DNA of 64,000 nucleotides from assembly GCA_011947345.1 (NCBI GenBank), contig JAAVTG010000459.1, positions 81,310 to 145,309 on the forward strand, in the 5' to 3' direction. Under the pieces are notes generated by a model that searched no databases, was not told the origin of the DNA, and worked only from the letters and a program-made list of their open reading frames with translations. Each line of letters opens with the position of its first letter. The first letter of the stretch is position 1. The position numbers and the translations under genes were made by a program. Shown piece after piece: positions 43,586 to 55,317 of this stretch. The DNA comes from Phytophthora quininea (Eukaryota; Oomycota; Peronosporomycetes; Peronosporales; Peronosporaceae).

Positions 43586-44272
43586 ATGTCAAAACCAAGA
43601 GGAGTACGGAACTACACCGAGGCAGAGCGGAAGAGACTCCTGGATATCATCGCGGCAAGGTTGCCAGTTCACCAAGAGGAGTGGGTTGCTGTTGCGACTG
43701 CTTACAACGCGTGTAGCGACCTGAACTGGCAGCCTCGTGACGCTGCTAGTCCGAAGCGCAAGTTCACCGCGTTGTACACGTCTGCGCGAGATGCTCAGAT
43801 TAGTGATACCGGAGGTTGCCATGAAGTCATGCTGGCTACTCAGCTGCGACAGCAAATCGTCCGACGCGCCAAGGAAGAAGAATACCCGCCGACACAGCTG
43901 AAAACGGCATCGCTGGCAGTAGGTGGGTCTCAAGCAGATTTCACAGCGGCTGTGAAGCAGAACAAGGATGCTAATGCGCTCGGCAGGGACCAAGCCAGGC
44001 CAAGCGGCAAGCGAGAACGAACGACTCTCCAGTTGCCCGCTAATAGCGAGGCATCCACAACCGATCGGCTGTTGGCGTGGCTCCAGCAGCGTGAAGTACG
44101 GCGCGAGGTGCGGCACTGCGTTTTGGATAAGGACAAGGCTCGTGTGGACGCGTTGAAGAGGGAGCGAAGAGCTGAAGACTTGCGCGATACGGATCGCAGA
44201 CACAGGGAGCTAATGGACAGTCTGTCATCGCTGAAGTACACCTTAAAAAGGCTTAAGGCATCGAGCAGCTAG
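43586..44272 (+). CDS. Gene Y copy 1: SANT/Myb-like DNA-binding protein with C-terminal coiled coil (228 aa)
   Basis: The N-terminal part (residues about 9-75: YTEAERKRLLDIIAARLP, EEWVAVATAYNA, NWQPRDAASPKRKFTALY) has the helix-rich, tryptophan-spaced layout of SANT/trihelix-like domains that are abundant in oomycete genomes (the DUF6818 type is the closest I can name). A disordered middle follows. The last 65 residues form a charged coiled coil (RLLAWLQQREVRREVR ... DTDRRHRELMDSLSSLKYTL). The frame is intact. It probably binds DNA and self-associates. It lies between gene X and the H4-like gene in both blocks. Confidence 0.65.
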   Translation: MSKPRGVRNYTEAERKRLLDIIAARLPVHQEEWVAVATAYNACSDLNWQPRDAASPKRKFTALYTSARDAQISDTGGCHEVMLATQLRQQIVRRAKEEEYPPTQLKTASLAVGGSQADFTAAVKQNKDANALGRDQARPSGKRERTTLQLPANSEASTTDRLLAWLQQREVRREVRHCVLDKDKARVDALKRERRAEDLRDTDRRHRELMDSLSSLKYTLKRLKASSS

Positions 44273-44523
44273 GGTACAGCTTGGTTGGATGGTAAGAAAT
44301 AGTTATATTTCTTGCTTTAAAGGGATGCTTGGAACTAATTACAATTAATATCATCACCATCTCCGTTGTAGGGAACTAATTAAAATTAATGTCTGTTCAT
44401 GCCAAAGCTCCACTTATCCCAGGCCAGCCACATTCTCCAATTTGCCTTGCAGGGAGCTAGTCGTGGAGGTAGGTGCACAAGGAAATTCTAACTCCAGCGT
44501 CGTTACTAAATCTACTGTTCTAC

Positions 44524-44841
44524 ATGAAGATGCCAGGCCGTGGGAAGGCAGCTACTGGTGCAGGCAGAGGTGGGTCTCGACACCATCGATTCGTCTTACG
44601 CAACAGCATTGACAGCATATCCAGCGCATCCATCCGCCGCCTCGCTCGAAGAGGTGGCATTGTACGGATGTCACCGCAGATATACGACCGAATGCGAGGT
44701 GTTCTGCAGGTTTTCTTGAAGAGCCTCATACAAGACGCTGTAGTCTATATGCAACATGCTAACCGGAAGACGATGACTGCACGAGACGTTGTGTACGCTC
44801 TAAAACGCCAAGGGCGAGCTATCTACAGGTTTGATCAGTAG
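44524..44841 (+). CDS. Highly divergent histone H4 variant (105 aa from the first Met)
   Basis: A full H4 histone fold is recognisable: [13 protein letters not shown] (alpha 1 to loop), [18 protein letters not shown] (alpha 2), [22 protein letters not shown] (alpha 3 and C-terminus). The N-tail, counted from PGRGK, keeps Arg3 and Lys5. Lys8 is Thr, Lys12 is Arg, Lys16 is Arg and Lys20 is Phe, so most standard acetylation and methylation sites are gone. The C-terminal GFGG is FDQ. Canonical H4 is nearly invariant in eukaryotes, which makes this departure striking. Two Met codons (44524 and 44530) could start it; the second matches H4 spacing. The frame is intact, so selection may still act. 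Neighbour of gene Y in both blocks. Confidence 0.85.
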   Translation: MKMPGRGKAATGAGRGGSRHHRFVLRNSIDSISSASIRRLARRGGIVRMSPQIYDRMRGVLQVFLKSLIQDAVVYMQHANRKTMTARDVVYALKRQGRAIYRFDQ

Positions 44842-45576
44842 GTTGACTGTGGATCTGCGTTAATACATCAAAACAATTTGGTTGTGTTCAATAACCCTGT
44901 TTTGAGTAGAAGCATTGTCGGCCATATATCCAAATCTCTATAACTGAGCTGCTTGTGTTACGATCTGCGGGTTTCCCCGGGACCTACGGGCCCGGGTAAG
45001 CTGTAGAACTGTCGCTTACCCCGTTTGGCGTAGTACCGTATGTCATCCTCGAAAAATACCGGTTTTGACTTTTTTCACTTCATTCCACTATGGCTCCTGT
45101 TGTTGCGCCCATACAAAAATAAAAGTCACACTGAACACCGGTATTGGCTAGTACCGGTTTGTAGCTAGCGTGCACCACATCACCACGGAGGCTTCTTCAA
45201 GATCCACTGTGTCCTCTTTCCTCAGCAAGTGTCAAGTCGGCGCCTCATACAAAAGCACCCAGAGAGCAGCGATACACAGCAAGAACTTTTCAGGCAAAAT
45301 GGCGGGCAGGCGCGCGCTGGATTCGCCGCGGTCTATCGTCCCTCATTCGACGATTTGCAGCGTGAGAGGTAGGTCATGCTGTCATGCAGCTGGGGTCATG
45401 CAGAAGGACAGGATTGCGAGCTTGGTCTGACGAGGTGGTGTGTGGGTGCTAGCAGCTCACCGCGGCGGCGCGTCGGAGGTGCAGGTGGTGACATCCTGCA
45501 CTCGGGGGCGGTAAGGTGTCCAGCAGGTTTGCGAGCGGGTATGATGCTCATACGTTCTTTGTTGCTGCTGCTAGAT

Positions 45577-45870
45577 ATGAAGAAGGTAGCGCGGAAACGA
45601 GCACACGTAGATGACTCAAGCGATGAGGACGATTTGCTGAAACATCTAGATGTTGCTTACAAGAGGGAGCAGAACAACGCAAGAAAACGCCGTTCGCGGC
45701 AACGCCAATACTTGCTCCGGCAAGAAGCACATAGCAAACCGCTTCTGGAGACAGAGCCAGCGATCAATAAAGAGCGAGACCGTTGCTCGGGCCCCCTCCG
45801 TGAACAATTGGGCGCTGAAGGGATGTCCGACAGCTCTCGTGGCTACGTGAAACGTAAGCTATCGTTTTGA
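45577..45870 (+). pseudogene. Truncated duplicate of the Helitron N-terminus
   Basis: Encodes MKKVARKRAHVDDSSDEDDL followed by KRRSRQRQYLLRQEA and LREQLGAEG, then ends. The same stretch, more decayed in its first part, recurs from about 45888 and leads into the long frame at 46040. The DNA before each copy also matches (TACGTTCTTTGTTG at about 45551 and 45895), giving a direct repeat with a period of about 340 bases. Confidence 0.6.
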
Positions 45871-46039
45871 CCAATTCAGATGTGGTTTACTCGTACGTTC
45901 TTTGTTGCCGCTAAGTAGATACGGATAGTGGAACACAGACGCGAGCGCACTCAGATGGCCCGCGCGATGAGGACGATCTGCTGAAGCATCTCACTGCTGC
46001 TCACAAGAGGGAGCAGAGCAAAGCAAAAGACAGCATGGG

Positions 46040-49000
46040 ATGAAACGCCAATACTTGGCGATCCGCCAAGAAGCTGGCAAGCCGTTCCTGAAGCCAATAG
46101 ACAGTGACGAGCAAGATCGTTGCATGAACTCCCTTCGTGAAGAATTGGGCGCGGAAGGTCTGGACGAAAGCACGTGTGGAGTGTGTGATAGCTGGGTTCT
46201 AGCCCGTGAAATTGTTCGAATTGAAGGTTCCGACTGGAGGTTTATGGACAAGTTGCGGGCGATTCTCGGCGTTGCTGGCGACGATCTACCTCGGCTTCTT
46301 GTGAACCAGTACTGTGCACCTCCCCACATTGATGGATTGGAGAACGTACTGGTTTCTCCTCGCGGTATTCATTGTTATGTTGATGACCATGGGTGCCCAA
46401 GTGCATGGATGGGTATTTGCAATAAATGCATGAGATTCATTAACCGCAGAATGATTCCCAAGTTTGCTATAGCCAATGGCTTTTACATGGGGTATTTGCC
46501 AGAGCGTTTGAAGGGTCTTACACTTCCCGAGCGGTTTATCACGCAGCTCTCTAGTATAGCAGCTGTTACGCGGGTTATGCGTGGTGGACATCATCGCTGT
46601 ATTCGATCACATTGTCTCGCGTTCGACTTCACTCCTGGAGCTCCAATTTCACTACTACCACGCTCAATTGACAAGGTGACCTCCTATCGAGTCGTTCTCG
46701 TGGGAGATTTCACAGAAGGTCAACTGGCAAAAGTGAAAAGATGCATCGAATCCGAAATAAGATGACGAAAGCTGTATTCGAGATTTATAAGGCCTACAAC
46801 CACTTGTATGATCCTGTTTTGCCTAGCGAGGATATTCTGAACGCGGAGTATTCTGACGATACTGTGGACCAACAGTTTATTGAACGTGTTCGAGATGACG
46901 GGGAGTATTTCAACGATGGCATATCAACGGAGCAAGAATCTGTTCGTGGCCAGTCGGACTCGTTTCAAGTAGATGGAGACGATGAAGACGCCGTTCTGGA
47001 GCGACGAGTGGGATTAACGGATGATCTGTCGCCTGTGCTGGCCTCTGAGCACCCTTACGTTGCTGATCTGGGGAGAACGCTGCAAAAGAGAGGTATTTCA
47101 TGGTTAGGCGGTCGAGCAAGTTTTCTGGCACTATTAATGGAGATCTACTAGCGAGAATGTTCCCTCATCTTTTCCCCTTCGGTCGCGGCCATCCAGGTGA
47201 ATCCAGAAAAGTGGCTGTATCTGTGAAAGAATGCATTAAGCACTATATCAATCCGAGTGGACGTCAATTTGCTGGAGATGAGTTGTTCACGTTGGTTGCG
47301 TTTGATCAACTGTCACTGCAAAACATGTACATTCAAAACTCGGTGCGTTGCAAACGTTTTCCGCATTTGTACGAGGGTTACGACACTATTGCAGTTGACC
47401 AACTTGGCCAGGCGCTACTAGCTAATGAGCGACGCCGGCAAGGGTTCACGCCGGGAGGCAACGCAATCGACGCGACTGCGAATCGGTTTATCAAGACCGT
47501 TGAGCTTGCGTCGGCCCCAGTGTGGGGAAGCAATGCTGAGCGCTCTGGCTGCAGAAAGAACGCCTTTGCATTCCAAGCACGGTTTGGACAGCCTGCTTTG
47601 TTTGTGACACTGACACCAAACGCAGCTAACTCTTTCGCGATGGCCCAATACACTGGAATCGGAACGGTGGAAACGCTGTTCGATGTGTTGGAGTCTAGAA
47701 TCCCTAGTAAAGCTGAACTTCGTGAAGCAACGCTAGGAAATGATGCTGCGTCTGCACGGTTATTCATGCGGTAAGTGGATGCGTTTATCAAAGTCTGCTT
47801 AGGCATTGATCCAGCCACTAAGAAGCCACTGCAGCATCGCGGCTTGTTTGACTACGTGGAGGCGTACTTCGCCATGGTCAAAACACAAGGGCGTGGAGCA
47901 CTCCACGTTCATTTTTTGATATGGCTGAAGGATTGCCCACCCAATTCTACCGCTATGGAAGAAATCCAACGCAGCAACGAAGCAGAAGGTTTTTGCAAGT
48001 CAGTCGAGGAGTATGTTTCTTCTATAGCGCGTAACGAGCTTCCCTTACAGTTGGATCGACAACGGTGTTTGAGTTGCAGTGCTCCAATTTCGTACACTGC
48101 GGCATTGCCGATACCTGAAAGCGCACGAAAGGACCCAAAGACAGGGGTCTACAGTGCAGAAGCAAAACGTGCTGTCACGGAGCCCCCACTTCTGCAATGC
48201 AAAATCTGTAGCATCAAGTGCAGTTCGCAGCACTTATTACGAAGCGTGCTGCTTCGACATCGACCAATGCACTAGCCGCTCTGGAGCCGTTCGCTTTCCT
48301 CCACTGAACTAGCAAAGCAGGCCGCACGAGAGACCCGGTGTCGGGGTATGTTACAACAGGCAATCCACAAAGTAGTGGAACGCGAAATTATACAAGCTAG
48401 TATGGCCTCCGAGCGGGATTTAAGAATGAATCAGGGCTTACGCCGATTGACATTGCGGAGTGGCTGCAGCATTCAAATTCTTTTCAAATGGTGAAGTGTA
48501 CGAGTGACAACGACCCTTTCCAGAATGACTATCTTACCCGTCTATTGAATATGCTTCCGCCGTCTAAATGTGATGGCAGATTGTCGCGTGAATCCGTAGA
48601 TTACATGGTTTCGACGCTGGTACTGCTGCAAAACCAGCACTGGTGGTCCAACACGAATACGTGCTTTAAGAAATCTCGGGCAATATGCGATGAATCCTTT
48701 TGTCGCTATGTTTTTCCTAGAGATAGAGTGCCAGATACGAAGTTCTGCGCATCTGGGGTTCAAATTTCTCGACCTCTAGGCCATGAATATATTAACGGGT
48801 TCAACTACACGATCATGGCCAGTTTCAAATGCAATCACGATATTCAATTTCTTCTGGGAGGCAAAGAGATTACTCACAGGATTCACTACTGCTGCAAATA
48901 TGTAATGACACAGCAAAAAGGCTTGATTCCGTTGTAGCTATTGCTCTTGGAGCTCTGAAACGTCGACAAGAAAGATAGCAGCAGCAACCACTGCCAGCAC

Positions 49001-51864
49001 CTCTCTCGGCGCAAGACCGACTGGCCGTCGCTCGAAAGCGGGTTGCATCTATTGTCTACAGTATGACCGATCGCCAGGAAGTCGCTGAGCCATTGGCAGT
49101 GTTGTATTTGTATCGGGGGTCATGTCGCTATTCCAGTGCTACATGCACAGCACTACCGCTAGATGATATTATTCGACAGCTGTGTACGTCAGGAGAGTAC
49201 TCATGCAATCTTGTTCGGCAATGCAACAAGTTCGGTGCGTCAACCTTTCAGGCAGTGTCTTACCTGGACGACTACATTTTTCGCCCAGCTAAACTGGTCG
49301 ATTTGAATATGTACGAGTTTTCAATGCGTTACTTTCGGTGGAAAAGTGAGCACGAGGATGAGACCTTGGCGTTTTTGAGTGGGCATCAGCTTCAGCACAG
49401 TCATTGCCTGGGACAACGAGCTCAAGAATGTGTTCCGGTTATCCGAGGGTACCGGCTGCCTTATGCCGAAAGCGACTCACCATTGGAGTTTCACTACAAG
49501 TACGCAGTGTTATCGTTGGTGCTATTCAAACCTTTTCGATCGCTTACTGACCTTGTCGGCGATTGAACCTTGTCGGAAGCTGCCTGGCTAAGCGCGTTTG
49601 AGCGGTGGAAAGACACTAGAACGGAATTTGTGAAAACTATTATGGACAACATGAATGATTTCTACATCGGTCGTAGCCATGGTAAGGCTCAAAGTTTAGA
49701 AAGCGACACCAACACGTCGGCCGTCGCAGGTGCAGCTCGAAATGGAGAGGGGAGTGACACTGAATCGGACGATGAAGACGATTTGTACGATGCAGGGGAT
49801 TTGGTGGGCAATGACGATGCCGTGGCCGAGCTTGACGGCGGTGCTGATTATATCAAGTTTTCGGGTGCCGATGAAGCAAGCGACATCGTGCTGGAGAGTA
49901 GCTCGTTGAACCCCTCAATTTGCCCATCGGCATCATCGCCTGAAGATGGCATCACGCATATTTTGTCTGCTTTCCAGTCGCTTAACATGCTTGATGGTGC
50001 TGCAAGGAGTACCTCGGCAAAGTCGACAATTGACCATTCTTTGCCGAGCTCAATTGTAGTACGTGATATGAGGCGATGGATTCGTGACGCCAACACCGAT
50101 AACGCATTCACTATCCCATCACCAGAATTGCCTGACGAGCGTGCCACCGAAGTGGTTGAGCTGCTGGATGATACACTCAATGAGGCAAATATGCAGTGGC
50201 GTCCTGAATCGATGGTGCGATCTCGATCACCTAGTGCTGTTCCCCAGTTTGCCAGCATTAGTTCGATTTCAAGAGCGTTTACTCTGAATCTGAAGCAGCA
50301 CTGTGCGTTAAAGAAAATTGGCATCGCTCTTCTTACTAGATGGAAACACTTCGAAAGTTTGACTTACTTGGATCGTAACGTAGAGGATATCCTGATAGCT
50401 GACCAACTTCGACTATTTCTCGGAGGAGAGGGCGGGACTGGTAAAAGTCGCATCACCGAAGCTGTCGAGGCCTTATGCGTCAGTTGGGGACGCACTACTA
50501 GTATTGTGAAAACAACACTCACAGGCAAAGCGGCCACATTGATTGGGGGTAGGACAGTGGAGAGTTTTCTCCTGCAACTAAAAGGGAAAAAGCCATCGGA
50601 GCCATTATGGATCTTGATGTGCTAATTATTGACGAAATTTCTATGATAAAGAGATTGCAACTAGTCCAGTTGGATCGACGTCTACGAAAGGCAAAGCACG
50701 TTCCGCGAGTTCCGTTTGGGGGCATCTACGTGGTTCTTGTTGGGGATTTCTTACAGCTTCCCCTGTCGGAGCAGAGCCCATCTATCGAGACCCGTCTCTA
50801 AAACCAAAGAGCTCAGTGGTAGACTTCACGGGATATCAACTCTGGCGCGTTTCGAAGACATCATAATACTCGATGAATCCGTTCGGTTTCAGGATGACCC
50901 AGAGTGGGGACGCGGATGTCATGATGCACGTCTTGGCATCTGGAGTGCTGAATTTGTTGCATTGATTAATTCGCGTGTGGTTGAAGACCGCAATCGCGCT
51001 TTAATAGACTGGGTATCTGGTGGTGAGCGGACGACGTTTGTTACTCCAGACAATTCCACCCGACTGTCAATAAACAACCTCTTCATTTCAACAACCGCCA
51101 GACTGTTACCAAAAGATACATATCCTGTTCGAGTGGTGGCGAATTTTAGAGGGCAATTGAACGCACTGAATCGATCGGAAGCTACCATGATCATGTCTTT
51201 GCCGGACTCGAAGTTCGGTCGCATGGCGCCCTACCTAGATCTAATTGTGGGAATGCCCATCCAGGTGACGCAAAATATACGTCCCCAGAAAATGGTTGCA
51301 AACGACACGCTTGAGACGTTGGAGTCTATTATCTACAAACCTGGCACCACGTTTCGGGTTGTTCATGATAGCGTCTTGGATGTGCTTGTGCAAATTCCTA
51401 GCACGCCTCCACCCGCTGTGATTGTGCGGTTACCTCGCGGTAATACAGCACGGGCAATGCTAGGGGCTGCTGATAGTGATCTTTTCCCACTATTTTTCGA
51501 AACTCAGGCATACAAGGCATGTGAAATAGCGTTGACTGGTAGTGTGAATGGAGTCCCACGAAAGCTAGCCGTTCGAATCCAACAATTTCCGCTCGTATGT
51601 GCCGTCGCATCGACGATCTACAAGGTGCAAGGTGAAACTCTCGATCGGATGGTAGTGACAGAATGGCGGTCGAGCTCGGCAGTAGTAAACAAACGGCAGC
51701 AGCCGTATCAGTTGGTGTCACGGGTGACATCTCGCCACGCTTTTGTGGCTCTGACGCCATTGGCACCAGATATTATAGCTTGGGCACGTCCACCGGATGA
51801 TGTACTAGCAGAAGAAGAACGGTTGCAACGTTTAAGCGAGCATACTGTAAGCGCTATGCTGTAG
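46040..51864 (+). pseudogene. Helitron Rep-helicase (RepHel), copy 2, broken
   Basis: Collinear with copy 1. Cys-rich N-domain (CGVCDSWV, CNKCM), LFPHLFPFGRGHPGE (about 47165), LFVTLTPN (about 47600), HUH motif LHVHFLIW (47901), Tyr motif HYCCKYV (48884-48904), Walker A GGEGGTGKSR (about 50424), Walker B LIIDE (about 50623), TIYKVQGETL (about 51616). Breaks: TAA at 47772 (Gln in copy 1), TAG at 48976 (Glu in copy 1), TGA at 49564, and frame shifts at about 46740, 47100, 48275-48485, 48925, 50600, 50760 and 50830. It uses different break points from copy 1, so the two decayed independently. Confidence 0.85.
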
Positions 51865-51945
51865 CAAGCTAAACGTCAATGTTATACCGTTGCACAAGAA
51901 AAATACACAGCTGATCCGCTAACATTGTTTGCCTAAAATGTTGCC

Positions 51946-52830
51946 TTACTCATCCTCACTAGTGCGGTTTGTTAGATCGATCCCTTCGGGCGATCCCTCT
52001 CGTTTCGGCGGTACTTGATCCAGCAAGTTTGGAGGCGGCACTGCATGGAACACCTTGGCTCGCATTGCTCGGCGCCGAACCTTGCGGCGACTTAGCGCCG
52101 TCGCCGCCATCACCAGTGAGACTTCGCTGGCTCGCCTCTTGAGCGTGCGGTCATTGCTTTCGGCAGGATGCCCGGGAACCATGATGCGAGGGACGTGCTC
52201 CATCGCAAATGGAGTAGTTGTCGCCACAATACCGATAACCATGAACTAGTGTTGCCTTGGGGCCTGCAAGCCTTGATCCTACCCGAGGACTTTAAGGTCG
52301 CCGCGCTAGTTTCCAGCGCTAAATCCAGATCGGAAAAGAGCGACAGCAAGACCGCCTTGTTCTGCTTGACTTTGGAAGGCGCGGAGACGGTCGCAGCCGA
52401 TAGGGAGGCCCCATGGTGACGCGCAGGCCCGGCACGAAGATCTTCATCATGCTCATCGGAAGTGACGCTCGTCCTTGCCAGCCTTTTCGTCCTTGCTCTC
52501 AAACTCACAGCTGCAGAACTGCTGACCGTCTTGGCGCTGCTGGCGTCGTCCTGCTTGTAGAGGCTACTGCCGAAGCTCCTGCTGCTGGTTCTCAGCGTCT
52601 TGGAGCTGCCGCTCCTGCCCAAACGTGCCCAGCTCGCCGGTGTAGCTTGCGTTGATCCCGCAACTGCTGTTGAAGCTGCTCGCAGTGCTACTGGACATCT
52701 TGAATAGCGTCCGGTCTCCGTTTCTGGTCGCGTGTGATGCCTTGAGGGCTCTCGAGTCGTAGAAGTCCGAGCTGTCGCCGCTGTTCGAGCTGGTGGTGCG
52801 CGGATATCGAGGAGCTACAAAATGCAAAAT
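51946..52830 (-). pseudogene. Possible decayed Ser-rich minus-strand gene
   Basis: Not recognised. Read leftward from about 52830, a Ser-rich frame (FKMSSSTASSFNSS, QLQDAENQQQELRQ) passes by frame shifts into LRARTKRLARTSV, then KVKQNKAVLLSLFSDLDLALE, then MEHVPRIMVPGHPAESND, ending at 51946. Codon-like composition and a helical, basic C-terminus suggest former coding sequence. Copy 1 has no equivalent. It may be chance. Confidence 0.3.
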
Positions 52831-53324
52831 CGAAAGGTAGTATAAATAGTCCGGTATTGGGTGAAAACGGTATTGCGATAGGAAATAGTAAAATCGATGG
52901 CACACGTTCAGCAAGTACATGAGTTCTACCAGACTGCTGCAGCCCTGGATTGATGACAATGGCGAATACAATCGGCGTGTAGAGTGTCCTTAGGCGGTCG
53001 AAATATGCATTCTGATAACAAAATCGCTAGCAGGCGTCCAGGCTGTACGTCTGCTGTATCAGCAAGTTCATTACATCTACCACTAGCAGCACGTGGCATT
53101 ATAGTGAGATGCTTCAGACGCTATATAGGTTAAAACATTCATAATTCATAGTTGGTTTTAAATACACACCGCCTTTAAACACGATCAAACAACTTCAGGT
53201 ATGTATTTTGAATGAAAATAAGCCTACGACGCAACTTGTAATGAAAGTAAACTGCAATACATACCGCTACCGTAGGGCTCGACGATTCGGCAGGCAAGGG
53301 TTGGCAATGGGCCCGAAGCAACAC

Positions 53325-54066
53325 CTACAGAGCAAGATCACGCGGTTGGTTGAAGCGGAAGCCATGGTAGCGGTTCAGGTGTCTGGTCATCAAGTTTCTT
53401 GAGTCGCTGACGAAATTGCACTGCCACACGTAGCAGAACACATCGTCCACAATGCGATCGTCTTGAAGGACTGGCATGGTTTCAGGGATGGGGTACTTGG
53501 GTCGAGGACAGCGGGGAAGTCGATGTAGGCATGCAGATACACACTGCTGGCCTGGGATCCAGCGCGGGCGAACAAAAATCACCCCGAAACATGACGATAT
53601 CGCCTTTGTTAAGCTCGATCAGGTTTTGTGCCGACTGCAAGGCGACGCGGCAGTTCCAGCCGTAGGCGTAAAAATAGGTGCCGTTTTGAGTTGCGACGTA
53701 GACCGAGCCCGGCAAAGAGGTCACGTCCACGGACCCAGAGCTGGCAGGCAGCGGCAAGAACTTCTGGCGAACCAACTGATCCGGAGCACCTCCTGCCGTC
53801 TTCAAGAAGTGCCACTGGTTAGCAGTAGAATCCGGAAAGAAGGTCTTGCAGTAGCGCTTGAAGTATTGCGCCATTTCACGTGACGCCTCGGCAGGAATGA
53901 GAGCTCTCTCGTGGTTCTCGTCACGAGTCTCACCGTCCCAAGTTTCATTGATTCAGTGCGTCTGCTGGTCGAGCGATAGAGACCGCAGATAGCCGACGAG
54001 GTTGTCGGGGGCCGCACGGTACAGGACCTCGTAGCCGCGAGAGTTCAGTTTGGCTCAAGCAAACAT
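53325..54066 (-). pseudogene. Gene W copy 2, two nonsense codons and two frame shifts
   Basis: Collinear with copy 1 from MFA to the end FNQPRDLAL (stop at 53325). Shared features are the TWDG segment, AYGWNCRVAL, LIELNKGDIVMFRGD, VYLHAYIDFP and a perfect C2H2 finger (CYVWQC, 12 residues, H, LNRYH). TGA replaces Arg at codon 4 (about 54055-54057). TGA at 53953-53955 replaces the Trp of copy 1's WVHDTWDG. Both fit single C-to-T type changes. Frame shifts lie at about 53575 and 53505. The better-kept HAYID here (QAYID in copy 1) strengthens a beta-barrel oxygenase-like reading, still tentative. Confidence 0.6.
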
Positions 54067-55317
54067 AGTGTGCGCGTAGAGGAGATGGTGTGCTTGGCTT
54101 GGGAAATTGGGGAATGAAAGCAGCTTATGTCCTGCAAGATTAACAGCGATACTTAACGCTTAGCTAGGAGGCCGATGCCTCGACATACTGTAGGGTATGC
54201 TCACACATCAAACACGGCAAATATGGAATGCGAAGTTTCCCGGTAAGAATGCGTTGCATTTTTTCAAAGTTGCCCTCACATTCTGTCGCAATCTTCCCTC
54301 CTTCATTTCGTAGTGGTCTTGCTTCTCAGCTTCACACGCCAAAGAGCGCGCAGCGCGTTCACTAGTGCTGCCATGCTGTAACAAATGCAACAAAATTCAA
54401 GTAAGACCAAAGCAACACTTCATTTCATTTCTCAAAATAATATTTCACTTACGTGAATGCCAATTCAACGCAGGAAAACCACATGGTTTCAGTTGCATTG
54501 CAAGGTTCCATTTTCATGCGTATCCATCGATTCCTGGATGAGCCTGAGTCTTATGAATGACACCCTTCGAGATTGACGTTGAAGCTTCTCGTTGGAGTGT
54601 CCGATTTTTCATTAAAAGTGCCAAAACCGCGCCTATAGTGCGCCGCATCCAAGCCAACGGGTGAGCAGGAGGCCACGAAGGCCGACGAGCAGAAGGTGCT
54701 GGCGCTGAAGGAGCACGCGCTGGACGTGGACAAGCAAAAGCTGCTGGCGCTGGAGCAGCACCAGCTGGATGACGACACGCCCGTCATCCGAAGGCAGCTA
54801 AGAAGTACGCGCGGCCGTTGAAGGAGGCGCTCAATCCGCGGCCAAGAACAACAACACATCCAAAAAGCCCAGCACGTTTGCGACTTTGCAGACCAGTTGC
54901 GGCTCCAGTGGTAGATGAAATTACTCCACGAGGTGAAGATGGCAGATTCAACACTTTACGTTAAGCTATGCTATAGCAACCAGCTAATAAAAGTTCCTGC
55001 GTTGTCGCTTACCGCGATCTCCGTTGCCTCTGCATCCCTCACGCTGCTTACTTTGCCCCAGCATGGTAGTGACCCGGTGGAACGAAGGCGAGCCCAGCTG
55101 TTCTAGCTAAATCCGCCCCGGTGAAGTGCTGTCAAAACTAATTATTAGTGTCAACGTGGGACTTCCTGCTCACGTTCAAGCTGCGCGTGCGCGTGATGCT
55201 GAAGTGTTCGGTTGCTAGAGAAATGCCAAACGGGCACTTTTGATACGAGTCATGTGTAGGTGGTCACAAATTAGTTAAGTCACGGTGCTTATCGAAGCTC
55301 ACTCTTCAATTTGAACC
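54067..55317. other. Interval between genes W and X, copy 2
   Basis: About 1.25 kb, mostly without genes. The GC-rich coiled-coil remnant at 54640-54830 is described separately. The three hairpin repeats found at this place in copy 1 were not seen. Confidence 0.35.
54640..54830 (+). pseudogene. Coiled-coil gene remnant
   Basis: A GC-rich plus-strand stretch reads GEQEATKADEQKVLALKEHA and then DVDKQKLLALEQHQLDDD: heptad-like Leu/Ala/Lys/Glu spacing that resembles the C-terminal coiled coils of SANT-type oomycete proteins. The base composition differs sharply from the AT-rich flanks. No start codon or DNA-binding part is present, so it is a fragment. Confidence 0.35.

Larger units (their letters stand above)
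33594..44939 (+). mobile_element. Composite Helitron-associated block, copy 1
   Basis: Order: Rep-helicase frame (34186-40091, plus), gene W (40921-41728, minus), hairpin repeats (41860-42200), gene X (42559-43344, plus), gene Y (43586-44272, plus) and an H4-like gene (44524-44841, plus). The same order and orientation recur in copy 2. The left limit is taken from the motif GTAGAACTGTCG(T/C)TTA shared by both copies, with nearby shared pieces AAAATACCG, CCATACAAA and GTACCGGTTT. The right limit is only the start of copy 2. Helitron ends (5' TC, 3' hairpin plus CTRR) were not pinned down, so it is unproven that the accessory genes lie inside the transposing unit. Confidence 0.55.

Noticed and set aside
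52110..52971. Separate genes for the open minus-strand frames in this interval
   Set aside because: Overlapping frames look like pieces of one decayed Ser-rich frame or chance. No domain or copy 1 counterpart supports separate genes.
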